Assembly: GCA_021604525.1 (NCBI GenBank)
Contig: BQJD01000001.1
Location: forward strand, 186,001-250,000
Direction: 5' to 3'
Origin: a marine bacterium B5-7
Lineage (GTDB): Bacteria; Pseudomonadota; Gammaproteobacteria; Arenicellales; CAJQKF01
DNA length: 64,000 bases
Positions within the stretch are counted from its first letter, which is position 1. Every line of letters starts with the position of its first letter. The position numbers and the translations under genes are program-made. Below, piece by piece: positions 1-7,123 of the stretch. Below the pieces are notes generated by a model. That model was not told the origin of the DNA. It made no database searches and saw only the letters and a program-made list of their open reading frames with translations.

Positions 1-465
1 ATTTTGATTTTCGAACAACTTCAGGTATGTCGTGGTATTTATCGACTCATCGATACAATCCATTTGTCCAGGGAGCCCGAAGACAGGATTGTCCTTGCTA
101 TCGAAATTTCGCGCCATATCACGAAAAGTCGGGGTATGGAAACCACTCAATTGTTCCATTCTGGCAATGGCTCTTTGAATGGCCAGCCGTTCTTCTTCGG
201 CATTGGTTGGTTGTCGACCGAAAGCAGCGACCAATGACTTCCAATGATTCTCATTAAGGGTGATCATCTCTTTGGTGCTACAGGTAAAGTCGTAACAGAT
301 CGGAATTGTTATGGCGAAGGGTTTGACTGTTTCAGTAATCGTTGCACTGGCTGTTTCAATACCACTGGCAGACGACTGCACTGGTAAGCCGATAATCGTG
401 CACAGCAGGAACGATCTTATTATGTTTGGCGCCAGGAATCGGCTGTTGAAGAATGTTGTAGGCAT
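1..465 (-). CDS. conserved hypothetical exported protein, C-terminus cut by window edge
   Basis: An open reading frame of 155 codons runs off the left edge without a stop. From the ATG at 465 it begins with arginines and a hydrophobic stretch (FLLCTIIGLPVQ, about residues 23-34) ending in small residues, which reads as a signal peptide. The mature part contains ICYDFTCSTKE, then a segment around LVAAFGRQP, and a motif PGQMDCIDESINTTTYL near the visible end. I recall proteins with this PGQMDC-D-S-NTT-YL signature as conserved hypotheticals in gammaproteobacteria, but no function. The reading frame is distinct from the overlapping plus-strand frame at 311-811, which I take as a shadow. The start is uncertain because no clear ribosome binding site precedes 465. 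Confidence 0.6.
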   Translation of the reverse strand, partial: MPTTFFNSRFLAPNIIRSFLLCTIIGLPVQSSASGIETASATITETVKPFAITIPICYDFTCSTKEMITLNENHWKSLVAAFGRQPTNAEEERLAIQRAIARMEQLSGFHTPTFRDMARNFDSKDNPVFGLPGQMDCIDESINTTTYLKLFENQN

Positions 466-522
466 GTTGATCGAAAGCTGTCTGAATTTTTTCCGGCAAG
501 GGGATAATAACAATGAAACGCG

Positions 523-1503
523 TTATCCAGTACTCAAACATCGTGCAAATATCAACGGATCCACATTGCCACCAGAGCAGATCACTAGAGTAGTTTTCCC
601 TGCAACAGGAATCTGTCCATCCAGCACGGCTGCCAATGCCACCGCCCCGCCCGGCTCGACCACGATTTTGAATCGATCAAATGCCATTCGCATGGCCCTT
701 AAAACCGAATTATCATCAACAACAATTCCACCCGCCAGATGCTTACGATTGATCTCAAAGGTTAATTCGCCCGGTTCAGGAGTGACGATAGAATCGCAAA
801 GCGAGCTATAACCCGGTGTATTGCGAAGTCGTTTGCCGGCACTTAGTGATCGTGTCGTATCCTCAAAATGTAGCGGTTCGACCGCGTAAACTTCACACCT
901 CGGGAATCGATGGTGCATGGCAAGTGAAACGCCGGCAATAAGGCCACCACCACCGCACGGACTCAGTAGCTGATCGATCGACACATTCAGATTACCAGCC
1001 TGTATACAGGTTTCAAGGCCCACCGTCCCCTGCCCCGCGATGATATGGAAATCATCATAAGGTTTAACCAGGGTCGCACCTGTATTGTTTGCAATTTCTG
1101 CTCCAATCGCCTCACGGGATTCAATTTCGCGGTCATATTCAACGATGGTCGCACCCATAAGTCGGGTGTTTTCTTTTTTAATCTGTGGTGCATCAAACGG
1201 CATCACGATGGTTGCCGGGATGCCGAGTCGTTTGGCCGTCGCCGCAACACCCTGGGCATGGTTACCAGAAGAATAGGCAACTACCCCGCGATTGCGCATC
1301 TTTTCGGGGATTGCATTCACCTTGTTCCATGCTCCCCGTATCTTGAAAGATCCCGTGACCTGAAGGCATTCTGCCTTGACCAGAATACGTCCCCCGAGTT
1401 GTTTATTGACTATCTCGGATTCAAGCAGCGGCGTGATACGCGCTACAGTGTCGAGAAGCTGTGAGGCGCTTGTAATATCTTCGATAACCGGAAGTTCAGG
1501 CAT
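523..1503 (-). CDS. PLP-dependent threonine/serine dehydratase (fold type II)
   Basis: This 326-residue protein belongs to the fold-type II PLP family of threonine ammonia-lyases, serine dehydratases and serine racemases, which deaminate threonine or serine to 2-oxo acids in the cytoplasm. The PLP lysine is K54 in GSFKIRGA, the substrate loop is SSGNHAQG at 78-85, and the phosphate-binding glycine loop is CGGGG at 183-187. SGGN near the C-terminus (about 311-314) is the usual cofactor-ring contact. It has no C-terminal ACT regulatory domain, so it resembles catabolic threonine dehydratase or serine racemase more than the isoleucine-regulated IlvA. The gene is monocistronic in appearance. The exact substrate cannot be decided from sequence. 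Confidence 0.85.
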   Translation of the reverse strand: MPELPVIEDITSASQLLDTVARITPLLESEIVNKQLGGRILVKAECLQVTGSFKIRGAWNKVNAIPEKMRNRGVVAYSSGNHAQGVAATAKRLGIPATIVMPFDAPQIKKENTRLMGATIVEYDREIESREAIGAEIANNTGATLVKPYDDFHIIAGQGTVGLETCIQAGNLNVSIDQLLSPCGGGGLIAGVSLAMHHRFPRCEVYAVEPLHFEDTTRSLSAGKRLRNTPGYSSLCDSIVTPEPGELTFEINRKHLAGGIVVDDNSVLRAMRMAFDRFKIVVEPGGAVALAAVLDGQIPVAGKTTLVICSGGNVDPLIFARCLSTG

Positions 1504-1587
1504 GGTGTTCCTGGTCAGGAATTATTGTGTATTTATCAGGTTGTCGCATTATCCCCGATCAATTGAACTGGTGCATATAAAACGGCG

Positions 1588-1619
1588 AAAAAAACGGCCA
1601 GCGAATGCTGACCGTTTTT
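1588..1619 (-). terminator. rho-independent terminator of the nonapeptide-repeat gene
   Basis: Read on the minus strand, AAAAACGG-T-CAGC pairs with GCTG-G-CCGTTTTT around an ATTC loop, a 13-bp stem with one T-G wobble, followed by a run of T. It lies just beyond the stop codon of the repeat protein at 1641. Confidence 0.85.
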
Positions 1620-1640
1620 CAATCTCTTGTTTGAGCGAAT

Positions 1641-2318
1641 CTAGTTTGCTAAAGCCGCCGTCGAATTCATGCTGTTATCGGCTACTGTATCGGGGTCGAT
1701 GAGACCATTCAGGAAATTGGCAACCGAGCTGAAGTAGTTCACGCCTGCGCCACCCCCAACGACACCCTTGGGTGCGTCGAATACTTTATACGAGTTGGTA
1801 TCAAACCAGGCAGCATAAGTTTCGCTATCAACATACGGCTTGTAGTTATCGAGATTAAAAGCCTGCAGGTAGTTGTCAGGATTCAGCGCATGCAGATAGG
1901 CGTGTGGTGTCATCCAGTACACATAGGTGTTGGGATCGAGATAAGTTGAGTAACTTGCCGGATTAAACCACGCTAGCCAGTTCGAGGGATTCATGAACTG
2001 CATATAAAATTCTGGCTTCACAAACTGGGCATATGTCGCTGGATTGGTAAATGCCATGTGCCAGGAAGTATGGGTTCTGGGGTTCAACATCACTGCCCAC
2101 CCTGCCGGATGTGCGGGGTTGAATTCCATGGTGGTTCCAGGCATCGGTGCGTGTGCGAACCAGGTTGTCGGCTGAAGTAGTGACACTTCTGCATCAGATG
2201 CATTAGCCGCATAATCATCCTTGGTTAAATTCCGGGATTCGGAAGCTGATATTGCACTTGCGCTTAACAAGGTCACTGCCGTAAGGGCGCCTGCAATAAA
2301 GTGGGTAAATTGTTTCAT
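1641..2318 (-). CDS. exported protein with tandem aromatic nonapeptide repeats, function unknown
   Basis: I do not recognise a named family. The 225-residue product starts with a clear signal peptide (MKQFTHFIAGALTAVTLLSASA, cleavage after about residue 25). Residues 92-181 form ten tandem units of exactly nine residues with consensus [N/D/T/K]P-x-x-[Y/W]-x-x-[aromatic]-[hydrophobic], for example NPSNWLAWF, NPASYSTYL, DPNTYVYWM and NPDNYLQAF. Two longer units starting NPAHP (67) and NPRTH (79) precede them, and a glycine-rich segment (VVGGGAG) follows. The tail is short and polar. An AGAGGT ribosome binding site, a plausible sigma70 promoter and a strong terminator frame it as a single-gene transcript. 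The regular Pro and aromatic spacing suggests an envelope-associated repeat fold, which is inference only. Confidence 0.8.
   Translation of the reverse strand: MKQFTHFIAGALTAVTLLSASAISASESRNLTKDDYAANASDAEVSLLQPTTWFAHAPMPGTTMEFNPAHPAGWAVMLNPRTHTSWHMAFTNPATYAQFVKPEFYMQFMNPSNWLAWFNPASYSTYLDPNTYVYWMTPHAYLHALNPDNYLQAFNLDNYKPYVDSETYAAWFDTNSYKVFDAPKGVVGGGAGVNYFSSVANFLNGLIDPDTVADNSMNSTAALAN
1776..2045 (-). repeat. ten tandem 27-bp coding repeats (nonapeptide array)
   Basis: These 270 bases encode residues 92-181 of the exported protein as ten consecutive units of nine codons. The period is exact at the protein level. At the DNA level the units have diverged, so this is an old and probably selected array, not a recent slippage expansion. 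The last three units lose the proline (NLDNY, DSETY, DTNSY) but keep the central tyrosine. Confidence 0.85.
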
Positions 2319-2384
2319 TGGGTGTTAGACCTCTACATTGGATTAGTTAGTTAAATCGACTCGGATTGCTTCACTTTGACCGCT

Positions 2385-2413
2385 AGTATATTAGCATATT
2401 CGAATACTATAAA
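2385..2413 (-). promoter_or_regulatory. candidate sigma70 promoter for the nonapeptide-repeat gene
   Basis: On the minus strand TTTATA (2413-2408) and TATACT (2390-2385) are separated by 17 bases, about 65 bases upstream of the ATG at 2318. The -10 box overlaps an imperfect palindrome, GCTAGTATATTAGC, which could be an operator. Confidence 0.5.
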
Positions 2414-2696
2414 TATGTAACTACCATCTGGAGATAGAGACCTGCCCAAAAGATATAGTTAACCGTCATACTGTGGAAACCGATATTCTCACTCAGCGCC
2501 ATATTCCCGCCCATGAATGGCCAATAGTTGATATATCGTCGGAATTGCATAGCTGTTTATTATTAACGGTATTTGTCGAATTTCTAATTGACTGTATCAA
2601 GTGCGCTGTTAGACAATTGACCCATCTGTCGGCGCCCGTCGGGTGTCAAATCAATCATGTGCCGACATACCTCTTTTTTAATGGAATACAACGTAA
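2414..2696. other. intergenic stretch, upstream region of the bactofilin gene
   Basis: AT-rich divergent spacer between the repeat-protein gene and the bactofilin gene. I see no convincing gene, RNA or repeat in it; the short open frames on either strand show no recognisable protein features. Confidence 0.5.
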
Positions 2697-2711
2697 GTGG
2701 AAAATCCAGAT

Positions 2712-3233
2712 ATGACCCAGAGCAAAGACCAGACCGAAAGTGCTGCAGACCAACGCGATGCCGGCGGCCCATCAATCCGAAGTGGCGGCAGCGATAGCAG
2801 CAAAAAGGCAGCTTCAATCGGCCCATCCATCACTATTCATGGTGATGTCACCGGTGAGGAAGATCTTATAGTTGCCGGCACCATCGAAGGCACGGTCAAC
2901 CTCAAGGAAAACAACCTGGTGGTCGACGAGAACGGCCACATCATGGCGAACATAACCGCACGTATAATCCGTGTCGATGGCGAAGTTAAAGGTGAACTTA
3001 GAGCAAGCGAGAAAGTTGTAATCAAGCCAACCGGTAACGTCAATGGCGATATCCGCTCACCTCGTGTCGTGCTGGAAGACGGTTCCCAGTTCAAGGGTTC
3101 AATCGATATGGAATCCGATAAATCAATGCTTGGATCGGATCGTGGACATCCGCCACGTCTACGTCCGACCTCACCGCGTCCGGTACGTCCAGGTCGGGAC
3201 AAACTGGACAGTACAGACAAGCTGACCAACTAG
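2712..3233 (+). CDS. bactofilin (polymer-forming cytoskeletal protein)
   Basis: Bactofilins form nucleotide-independent filaments at the membrane and position cell wall or envelope enzymes. The 173-residue protein has a polar, disordered N-terminus (about 40 residues rich in S, Q, D and G), a central right-handed beta-helix of the DUF583 type with the typical repeating pattern (ITIHGDVTG, LIVAGTIEGTVN, ARIIRVDGEVKGEL, VVIKPTGNVNGDI), and a basic proline-arginine tail (RPTSPRPVRPGR). The start could be ATG 2712 or the in-frame GTG at 2697 five codons earlier; neither has a strong ribosome binding site. The gene is followed by a terminator and stands alone. Confidence 0.88.
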   Translation: MTQSKDQTESAADQRDAGGPSIRSGGSDSSKKAASIGPSITIHGDVTGEEDLIVAGTIEGTVNLKENNLVVDENGHIMANITARIIRVDGEVKGELRASEKVVIKPTGNVNGDIRSPRVVLEDGSQFKGSIDMESDKSMLGSDRGHPPRLRPTSPRPVRPGRDKLDSTDKLTN

Positions 3234-3259
3234 GTTTGTCTCCAGACGCACTGTGAAAT

Positions 3260-3289
3260 AAAAATGCCGCCGTTTGAGGCGGCATTTTT
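3260..3289 (+). terminator. rho-independent terminator after the bactofilin gene
   Basis: AAATGCCGCC pairs with GGCGGCATTT around a GTTTGA loop, a 10-bp stem followed by T residues, 27 bases after the bactofilin stop codon. The A-rich left arm could also make it work for the minus strand. Confidence 0.88.
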
Positions 3290-3329
3290 ATCAAGCCTGC
3301 TTTTTAGATAGGTTCCAGTTATTCCCCGT

Positions 3330-3500
3330 CTAGTTGGCAACAGCCTGGCTAAGTACCAGCGTGACGACAACGAGGCTAAATGACGTTAATAAAGCAATAG
3401 CGACACTATAGACGACTAACCCTGCCCAATTCCGCCACGCCTCGGTCAACCGATTTTCACGTGACGATTTCCACAACGAGAGAATCAAATGTGCGTTCAC
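3330..3500 (-). CDS. 56-residue single-pass membrane protein, function unknown
   Basis: This small gene starts with GTG at 3500, and the GTG shares bases with the TGA stop of the gene upstream (GTGA overlap), the usual sign of translational coupling. The product has a short polar, basic N-terminal part (SLWKSSRENRLTEAWRNW) followed by one long hydrophobic segment (residues 27-51, GLVVYSVAIALLTSFSLV and on) and ends in VAN. That is the shape of a small inner-membrane protein with a cytoplasmic N-terminus. I do not recognise the family. The coupled arrangement with the 74-residue neighbour is the main support that both are genes. Confidence 0.55.
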   Translation of the reverse strand: MNAHLILSLWKSSRENRLTEAWRNWAGLVVYSVAIALLTSFSLVVVTLVLSQAVAN

Positions 3501-3721
3501 TTGAACTTCTCGTCTGACCGATGCGGCGAGTGACTCGTATCCATATTTCGATTTACAGGGATGCCGGGTAAGTTCATACCTCGATTGATAGTGACCGCAT
3601 CAGCAAGTGACATTCCCGGCCGGTACGGAACCAACGGGCCGGGTATTTTCTCCGGATGGTCGAACAATAATTCATCAGAAAGTGGGACAAAGATTGGTTT
3701 GTTCATGGCGGTAAGGGACAT
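3497..3721 (-). CDS. 74-residue conserved hypothetical protein
   Basis: The protein contains MNKPIFVPLSDELLF followed by a proline-rich stretch (PEKIPGPLVPYRPG). I recall short proteobacterial hypotheticals beginning with a similar KP-FVP-SDELLFEHPE sequence, but no function is known to me. The ATG at 3721 gives 74 residues; the internal ATG at 3706 matches the usual start of such proteins better and would give 69. Its stop overlaps the GTG of the small membrane protein downstream by four bases, so the two form a coupled pair. The gene is divergent from the response regulator gene at 3890. Confidence 0.6.
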   Translation of the reverse strand: MSLTAMNKPIFVPLSDELLFDHPEKIPGPLVPYRPGMSLADAVTINRGMNLPGIPVNRNMDTSHSPHRSDEKFK

Positions 3722-3889
3722 TCACTATAGTGAGAGGACTCGACGTCAACACTACAGCATGAGTTAATGCAATTACCCGGTGCAATTCGTGGTGAAAAGG
3801 TGGCAAGTTAACGGTATGTTGTGGTGTAACTCTTAAAGCGATGTAATCTCAGTTAAAATCCCGAGCCCCATAACAGAAAGCTGATTAAT

Positions 3890-4585
3890 ATGAGCCGTTC
3901 TATAGCCATTGTTGAAGATGATCGGGACCAGCGTGAGAATTATCGTGACGCCCTCCTGGCGCATAACTATGACGTGCAGCTATACAGTAATCGCAGTGAA
4001 GCCCTGCGTGCGTTTAACACGCGCCTGCCGGATCTGGCGATATTGGACATCATGCTCCAACATGAAATGGACGGTGGCTTTGATCTGTGTCGCGAGCTTC
4101 GATCAATGAGTCCTGACCTGCCGATCATATTCCTGACTGCACGTAACAGCGACATCGACCGTGTCTCGGGTCTTCGACTCGATGCCTGGGACTACCTGAC
4201 CAAGCCAGTTAATCTTGAGTTTCTGGTGGTTCGCGTTAATTCATTATTCCGCATTGCCGATACCCTTCATGCACCGGACGATACAACCGAAAAGCTCATT
4301 ATCGGGCCACTTGAGTTGAATCAGAGCACCATGTCGGTTCGCTGGAATGATGAACCGATAAGCCTCACCCTCACTGAATTCTGGTTGGTGGAAGCGCTTG
4401 CGCGACGCCCCGGTCATGTCAGAACCTACGATGGGTTAATGCAGGTCACTCGTCAAAGCTATGTCGAGAAGAACACGATCAATGGCTATATTCGAAGGAT
4501 CCGCAATAAATTCAAGCAGGTCGATCCATCATTCGGCATGATTGAAACGGTCTTTGGAATCGGTTACCGCTGGCAGCCCGACTGA
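3890..4585 (+). CDS. pdsR: OmpR-type response regulator, PdsR-like
   Basis: A 231-residue two-component response regulator. The receiver domain (1-120) has the acidic pair E9-D10, the phospho-acceptor D53 (LAILDIM) and K105 (YLTKPVN); the winged-helix DNA-binding domain follows (about 135-229, ending in the typical FGIGYRW). The sequence GGFDLCRELR-MSPDLPIIFLTAR-SD and LTLTEFWLVEALARRPGHV closely matches what I remember of PdsR, the response regulator of the proteobacterial dedicated sortase system. The kinase gene follows 13 bases downstream on the same strand. No sortase or sortase target lies in the window, so the regulated genes are not visible here. Confidence 0.85.
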   Translation: MSRSIAIVEDDRDQRENYRDALLAHNYDVQLYSNRSEALRAFNTRLPDLAILDIMLQHEMDGGFDLCRELRSMSPDLPIIFLTARNSDIDRVSGLRLDAWDYLTKPVNLEFLVVRVNSLFRIADTLHAPDDTTEKLIIGPLELNQSTMSVRWNDEPISLTLTEFWLVEALARRPGHVRTYDGLMQVTRQSYVEKNTINGYIRRIRNKFKQVDPSFGMIETVFGIGYRWQPD

Positions 4586-4598
4586 TCGGCGACGCTTG

Positions 4599-6791
4599 AT
4601 GGCCTGGTTGTTTCGAGATCAACGAAATTGGCGCTTTAGTCTTCGCACCAAGTTTCTGCTACTCGTACTGGCAATCCTCACCCTGCCCTGGATGGGCATA
4701 CGCTACGTTAATGACATGAAGCGCTTTTTGCTGCAGGGTCAGGAAGATGCACTGTTGTTGATGGCAAGAGCAGTCGCTACCGTATTAAATGATCGCGAAG
4801 AACTTTTCAGACCGGATACCGGCGTACCTGAGTTGATCGGCGGTCGTAACGACCTGTACGCGCATCAACTTCCAAACTATCTGCAACTCGATGGGGACTC
4901 AGCTGATTGGGGTGATCAACTTGATAACCTGCGTGACTTTACCGGCGCGCTTGGTGAAGAGTGCACGGCAGATTATCAACCACTAACCCTGTCGGTTCGG
5001 CATTTATTGGGTTATCGCGGCCAGTTTCTCTATGCACTGTTCGAAGTGGACGATGATAAGGTGCTGTATCGCGAAAACGATTTCAGGCGCCTGGATCACA
5101 GCGATCAGATTCGCATGTCCATCCAGAATCTGCCGGATGATATCAATCGCTACCTTCTGTTGACTCGTACGAGCGGAAGAATGAGTGTCTATCTAATGGA
5201 TGAGGACTGGCGCTATCCACTAACCGGCGAGTCGATAACCGATATTAATGCGGTTATGAAGGAAACAGAAAGCGGTTATACCGTTGAGATTCGTCTGCCA
5301 CGCTTTATGCTGCGCTCATCGTCACGGGTTGGATTTGAAATTGTTGATGTCGATGATCCCGAAACACGTACGATTCGTGATGTGATTACGACGTACCCGC
5401 GATCGGATAATCCGCAATTGAGCCGCGTCATGATTCACTCGCCTGAGCTCGCCAAGATACTCGGTGGGCTGAACCGCCAGGTTGCAAGGATATGGATCAT
5501 AGACGGAAAAAGACGGGTCAGGGCCGTCGTAGGCAGTCTCGGCGGGATTGTCAGTAATGCCCCGGACGGGAATGATTTCACCCGTTGGTTTTATGATATT
5601 ACCGATTCGTTCTTCAGTTGGATTCTGCAATTGCCTGAAGAAGAATTTACCGACGTTGAATCCAATGTCACTCACCGTTCGGATGTCATCATCGATAGCG
5701 CGCTAAATGGCGATACACAATCAACTCGCCGGATGTCAGTTGATAATCGATCGGAAATTCTGGCTGCGGCAACACCTATTAGAAGTAGTGATGGAGTGAT
5801 CGGTACGGTACTGGTAGAGCAAAGTTCTACTGAAGTGCTGAAATTACAGCGTCAGGCAATGAAGTCGATCGCAGTGGTTGCATTAGTCGCATTCGTGATC
5901 ATCACCTTGACCCTGTTTGCGTTTGCAACCCAATTGACGATCCGGATTCGCAAATTACACTATGCCACAGAGCATTCGATCACGCCTGAAGGTAGAGTTA
6001 GAAGTGAATACAATGAAGCATTCCCACGCGGTGGGCGTGACGAAATTGGTGATCTTTCCAAAAGTATTACCAGCATGCTTGGTCGATTGAGTCAGTACAC
6101 AAAATACCTGGAAGCCATGCCGGACACTTTGGCCCATGAGTTAAACAATCCGCTTAATGTTGTGTCTTCTTCACTTGAAATTCTTTGTCGGGATTCTAGT
6201 GAAGCCGCAGACAGTCCCTACATGGTGCGGGCGCGTAAAGGTCTGGTCAGACTACGTTCGATCCTTACCAGCCTGACAGAGGCGGCTAATCTCGAAGAAG
6301 CTCTTCAGTACGAAGATCTGGAAAATTTTGATTTATGTGAAGTGGTTGAAGGGTGTGTCGAAGGTTATCGGATCAGCTTTCCTGATCACAGATTTATCCT
6401 TAACAGGAAGGCAATGAGACTTCCTGTAGCCGGTGCGCCGGATCGATTCGCACAACTACTCGACAAATTGATAGATAACTCGGTGGACTTTGGAGAGCCG
6501 AATGGCTCCATTGAACTTTCGCTTGCGGAAACGGGTAACTTTGCTGTGATGACAGTCAGCAATCAGGGTTCCAGCCTGCCTGTCGACATGAAAGAACGGT
6601 TATTCGATCCCATGGTTTCTGTCGGTCGCAAAGATGCCACACAAGCACATCTTGGACTTGGCCTTTTCATCGCACGATTGATTGCAGAGCATCATCATGG
6701 TGACATAACTGCCAGTAATATCGAAGAACCTGCCGGTGTATGCTTCACTGTACGCCTGCCACTACGGGCTAACGCCGGCATATCTGCATAG
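4599..6791 (+). CDS. pdsS: membrane sensor histidine kinase, PdsS-like
   Basis: Partner kinase of the adjacent response regulator. From ATG 4599 (730 residues) it has a first membrane segment near residues 15-30 (KFLLLVLAILTLPWMG), a large periplasmic sensor region of about 370 residues, a second membrane segment (SIAVVALVAFVIITLTLFAF), a HAMP-like linker, a dimerisation helix with phospho-acceptor H513 in TLAHELNNPLNVV, and an HATPase domain with the N-box DKLIDNSVDF and glycine box LGLGLFIARL. The opening FLLQGQEDALLLMARAVATVL resembles kinases of the dedicated sortase system. An upstream in-frame ATG at 4542 would overlap the regulator gene and is less likely. Confidence 0.85.
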   Translation: MAWLFRDQRNWRFSLRTKFLLLVLAILTLPWMGIRYVNDMKRFLLQGQEDALLLMARAVATVLNDREELFRPDTGVPELIGGRNDLYAHQLPNYLQLDGDSADWGDQLDNLRDFTGALGEECTADYQPLTLSVRHLLGYRGQFLYALFEVDDDKVLYRENDFRRLDHSDQIRMSIQNLPDDINRYLLLTRTSGRMSVYLMDEDWRYPLTGESITDINAVMKETESGYTVEIRLPRFMLRSSSRVGFEIVDVDDPETRTIRDVITTYPRSDNPQLSRVMIHSPELAKILGGLNRQVARIWIIDGKRRVRAVVGSLGGIVSNAPDGNDFTRWFYDITDSFFSWILQLPEEEFTDVESNVTHRSDVIIDSALNGDTQSTRRMSVDNRSEILAAATPIRSSDGVIGTVLVEQSSTEVLKLQRQAMKSIAVVALVAFVIITLTLFAFATQLTIRIRKLHYATEHSITPEGRVRSEYNEAFPRGGRDEIGDLSKSITSMLGRLSQYTKYLEAMPDTLAHELNNPLNVVSSSLEILCRDSSEAADSPYMVRARKGLVRLRSILTSLTEAANLEEALQYEDLENFDLCEVVEGCVEGYRISFPDHRFILNRKAMRLPVAGAPDRFAQLLDKLIDNSVDFGEPNGSIELSLAETGNFAVMTVSNQGSSLPVDMKERLFDPMVSVGRKDATQAHLGLGLFIARLIAEHHHGDITASNIEEPAGVCFTVRLPLRANAGISA

Positions 6792-6832
6792 GCGGTATCC
6801 TTGATCGTCGAGTTCTGCTTTTAGATCAGTTC

Positions 6833-7123
6833 TTAAACAAAGAACTGTTGAGTAATCTCAAATACACTGTCTTTCAACTCATGTTGTTCCACATTGATAA
6901 CATCAATGAGTTTTTCTGTTTGTTTTATCAGTTGTGGCAAGCGTTCTTCTTCGTTCACCAATAACCACATGCGGCTACGATTCGGAGGGTTCCCGGCAAT
7001 CGGCCTGACCATCACACCTTCGAGATTGTAGGATCGACGGGCGAACAGCCCGCAAACGTGGGACAACACGCCGGGATGATTATTAACCGTCAGCTTTAAC
7101 ACGGACAACCTGTCATGACTCAT
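6833..7123 (-). CDS. ilvN: acetolactate synthase I, small regulatory subunit
   Basis: The 96-residue ACT-domain protein is the length of E. coli IlvN and shares NHPGV-(S/T)HVCGLFARR and WLLVNEEERLPQ. In the family this subunit binds valine and confers feedback inhibition on the catalytic subunit in branched-chain amino acid synthesis. Its ATG overlaps the TGA of ilvB by four bases (ATGA), so the two are translationally coupled. It is the last gene of the leader-ilvB-ilvN operon and ends tail to tail with the kinase gene. Confidence 0.93.
   Translation of the reverse strand: MSHDRLSVLKLTVNNHPGVLSHVCGLFARRSYNLEGVMVRPIAGNPPNRSRMWLLVNEEERLPQLIKQTEKLIDVINVEQHELKDSVFEITQQFFV

Noticed and set aside
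311-811. 166-residue plus-strand open frame
   Set aside because: It lies antisense to the end of the dehydratase gene and to the exported hypothetical, has low-complexity Pro/Thr/Ser content and no recognisable features.
2473-2826. Short frames on both strands before the bactofilin gene
   Set aside because: They overlap the bactofilin start or its spacer and have no ribosome binding sites or family features.
6833-6860. CAGTTCTT/AAGAACTG hairpin at the ilvN end
   Set aside because: The stem includes the stop codon region, is AT-rich and lacks a T run, so I did not call a terminator.
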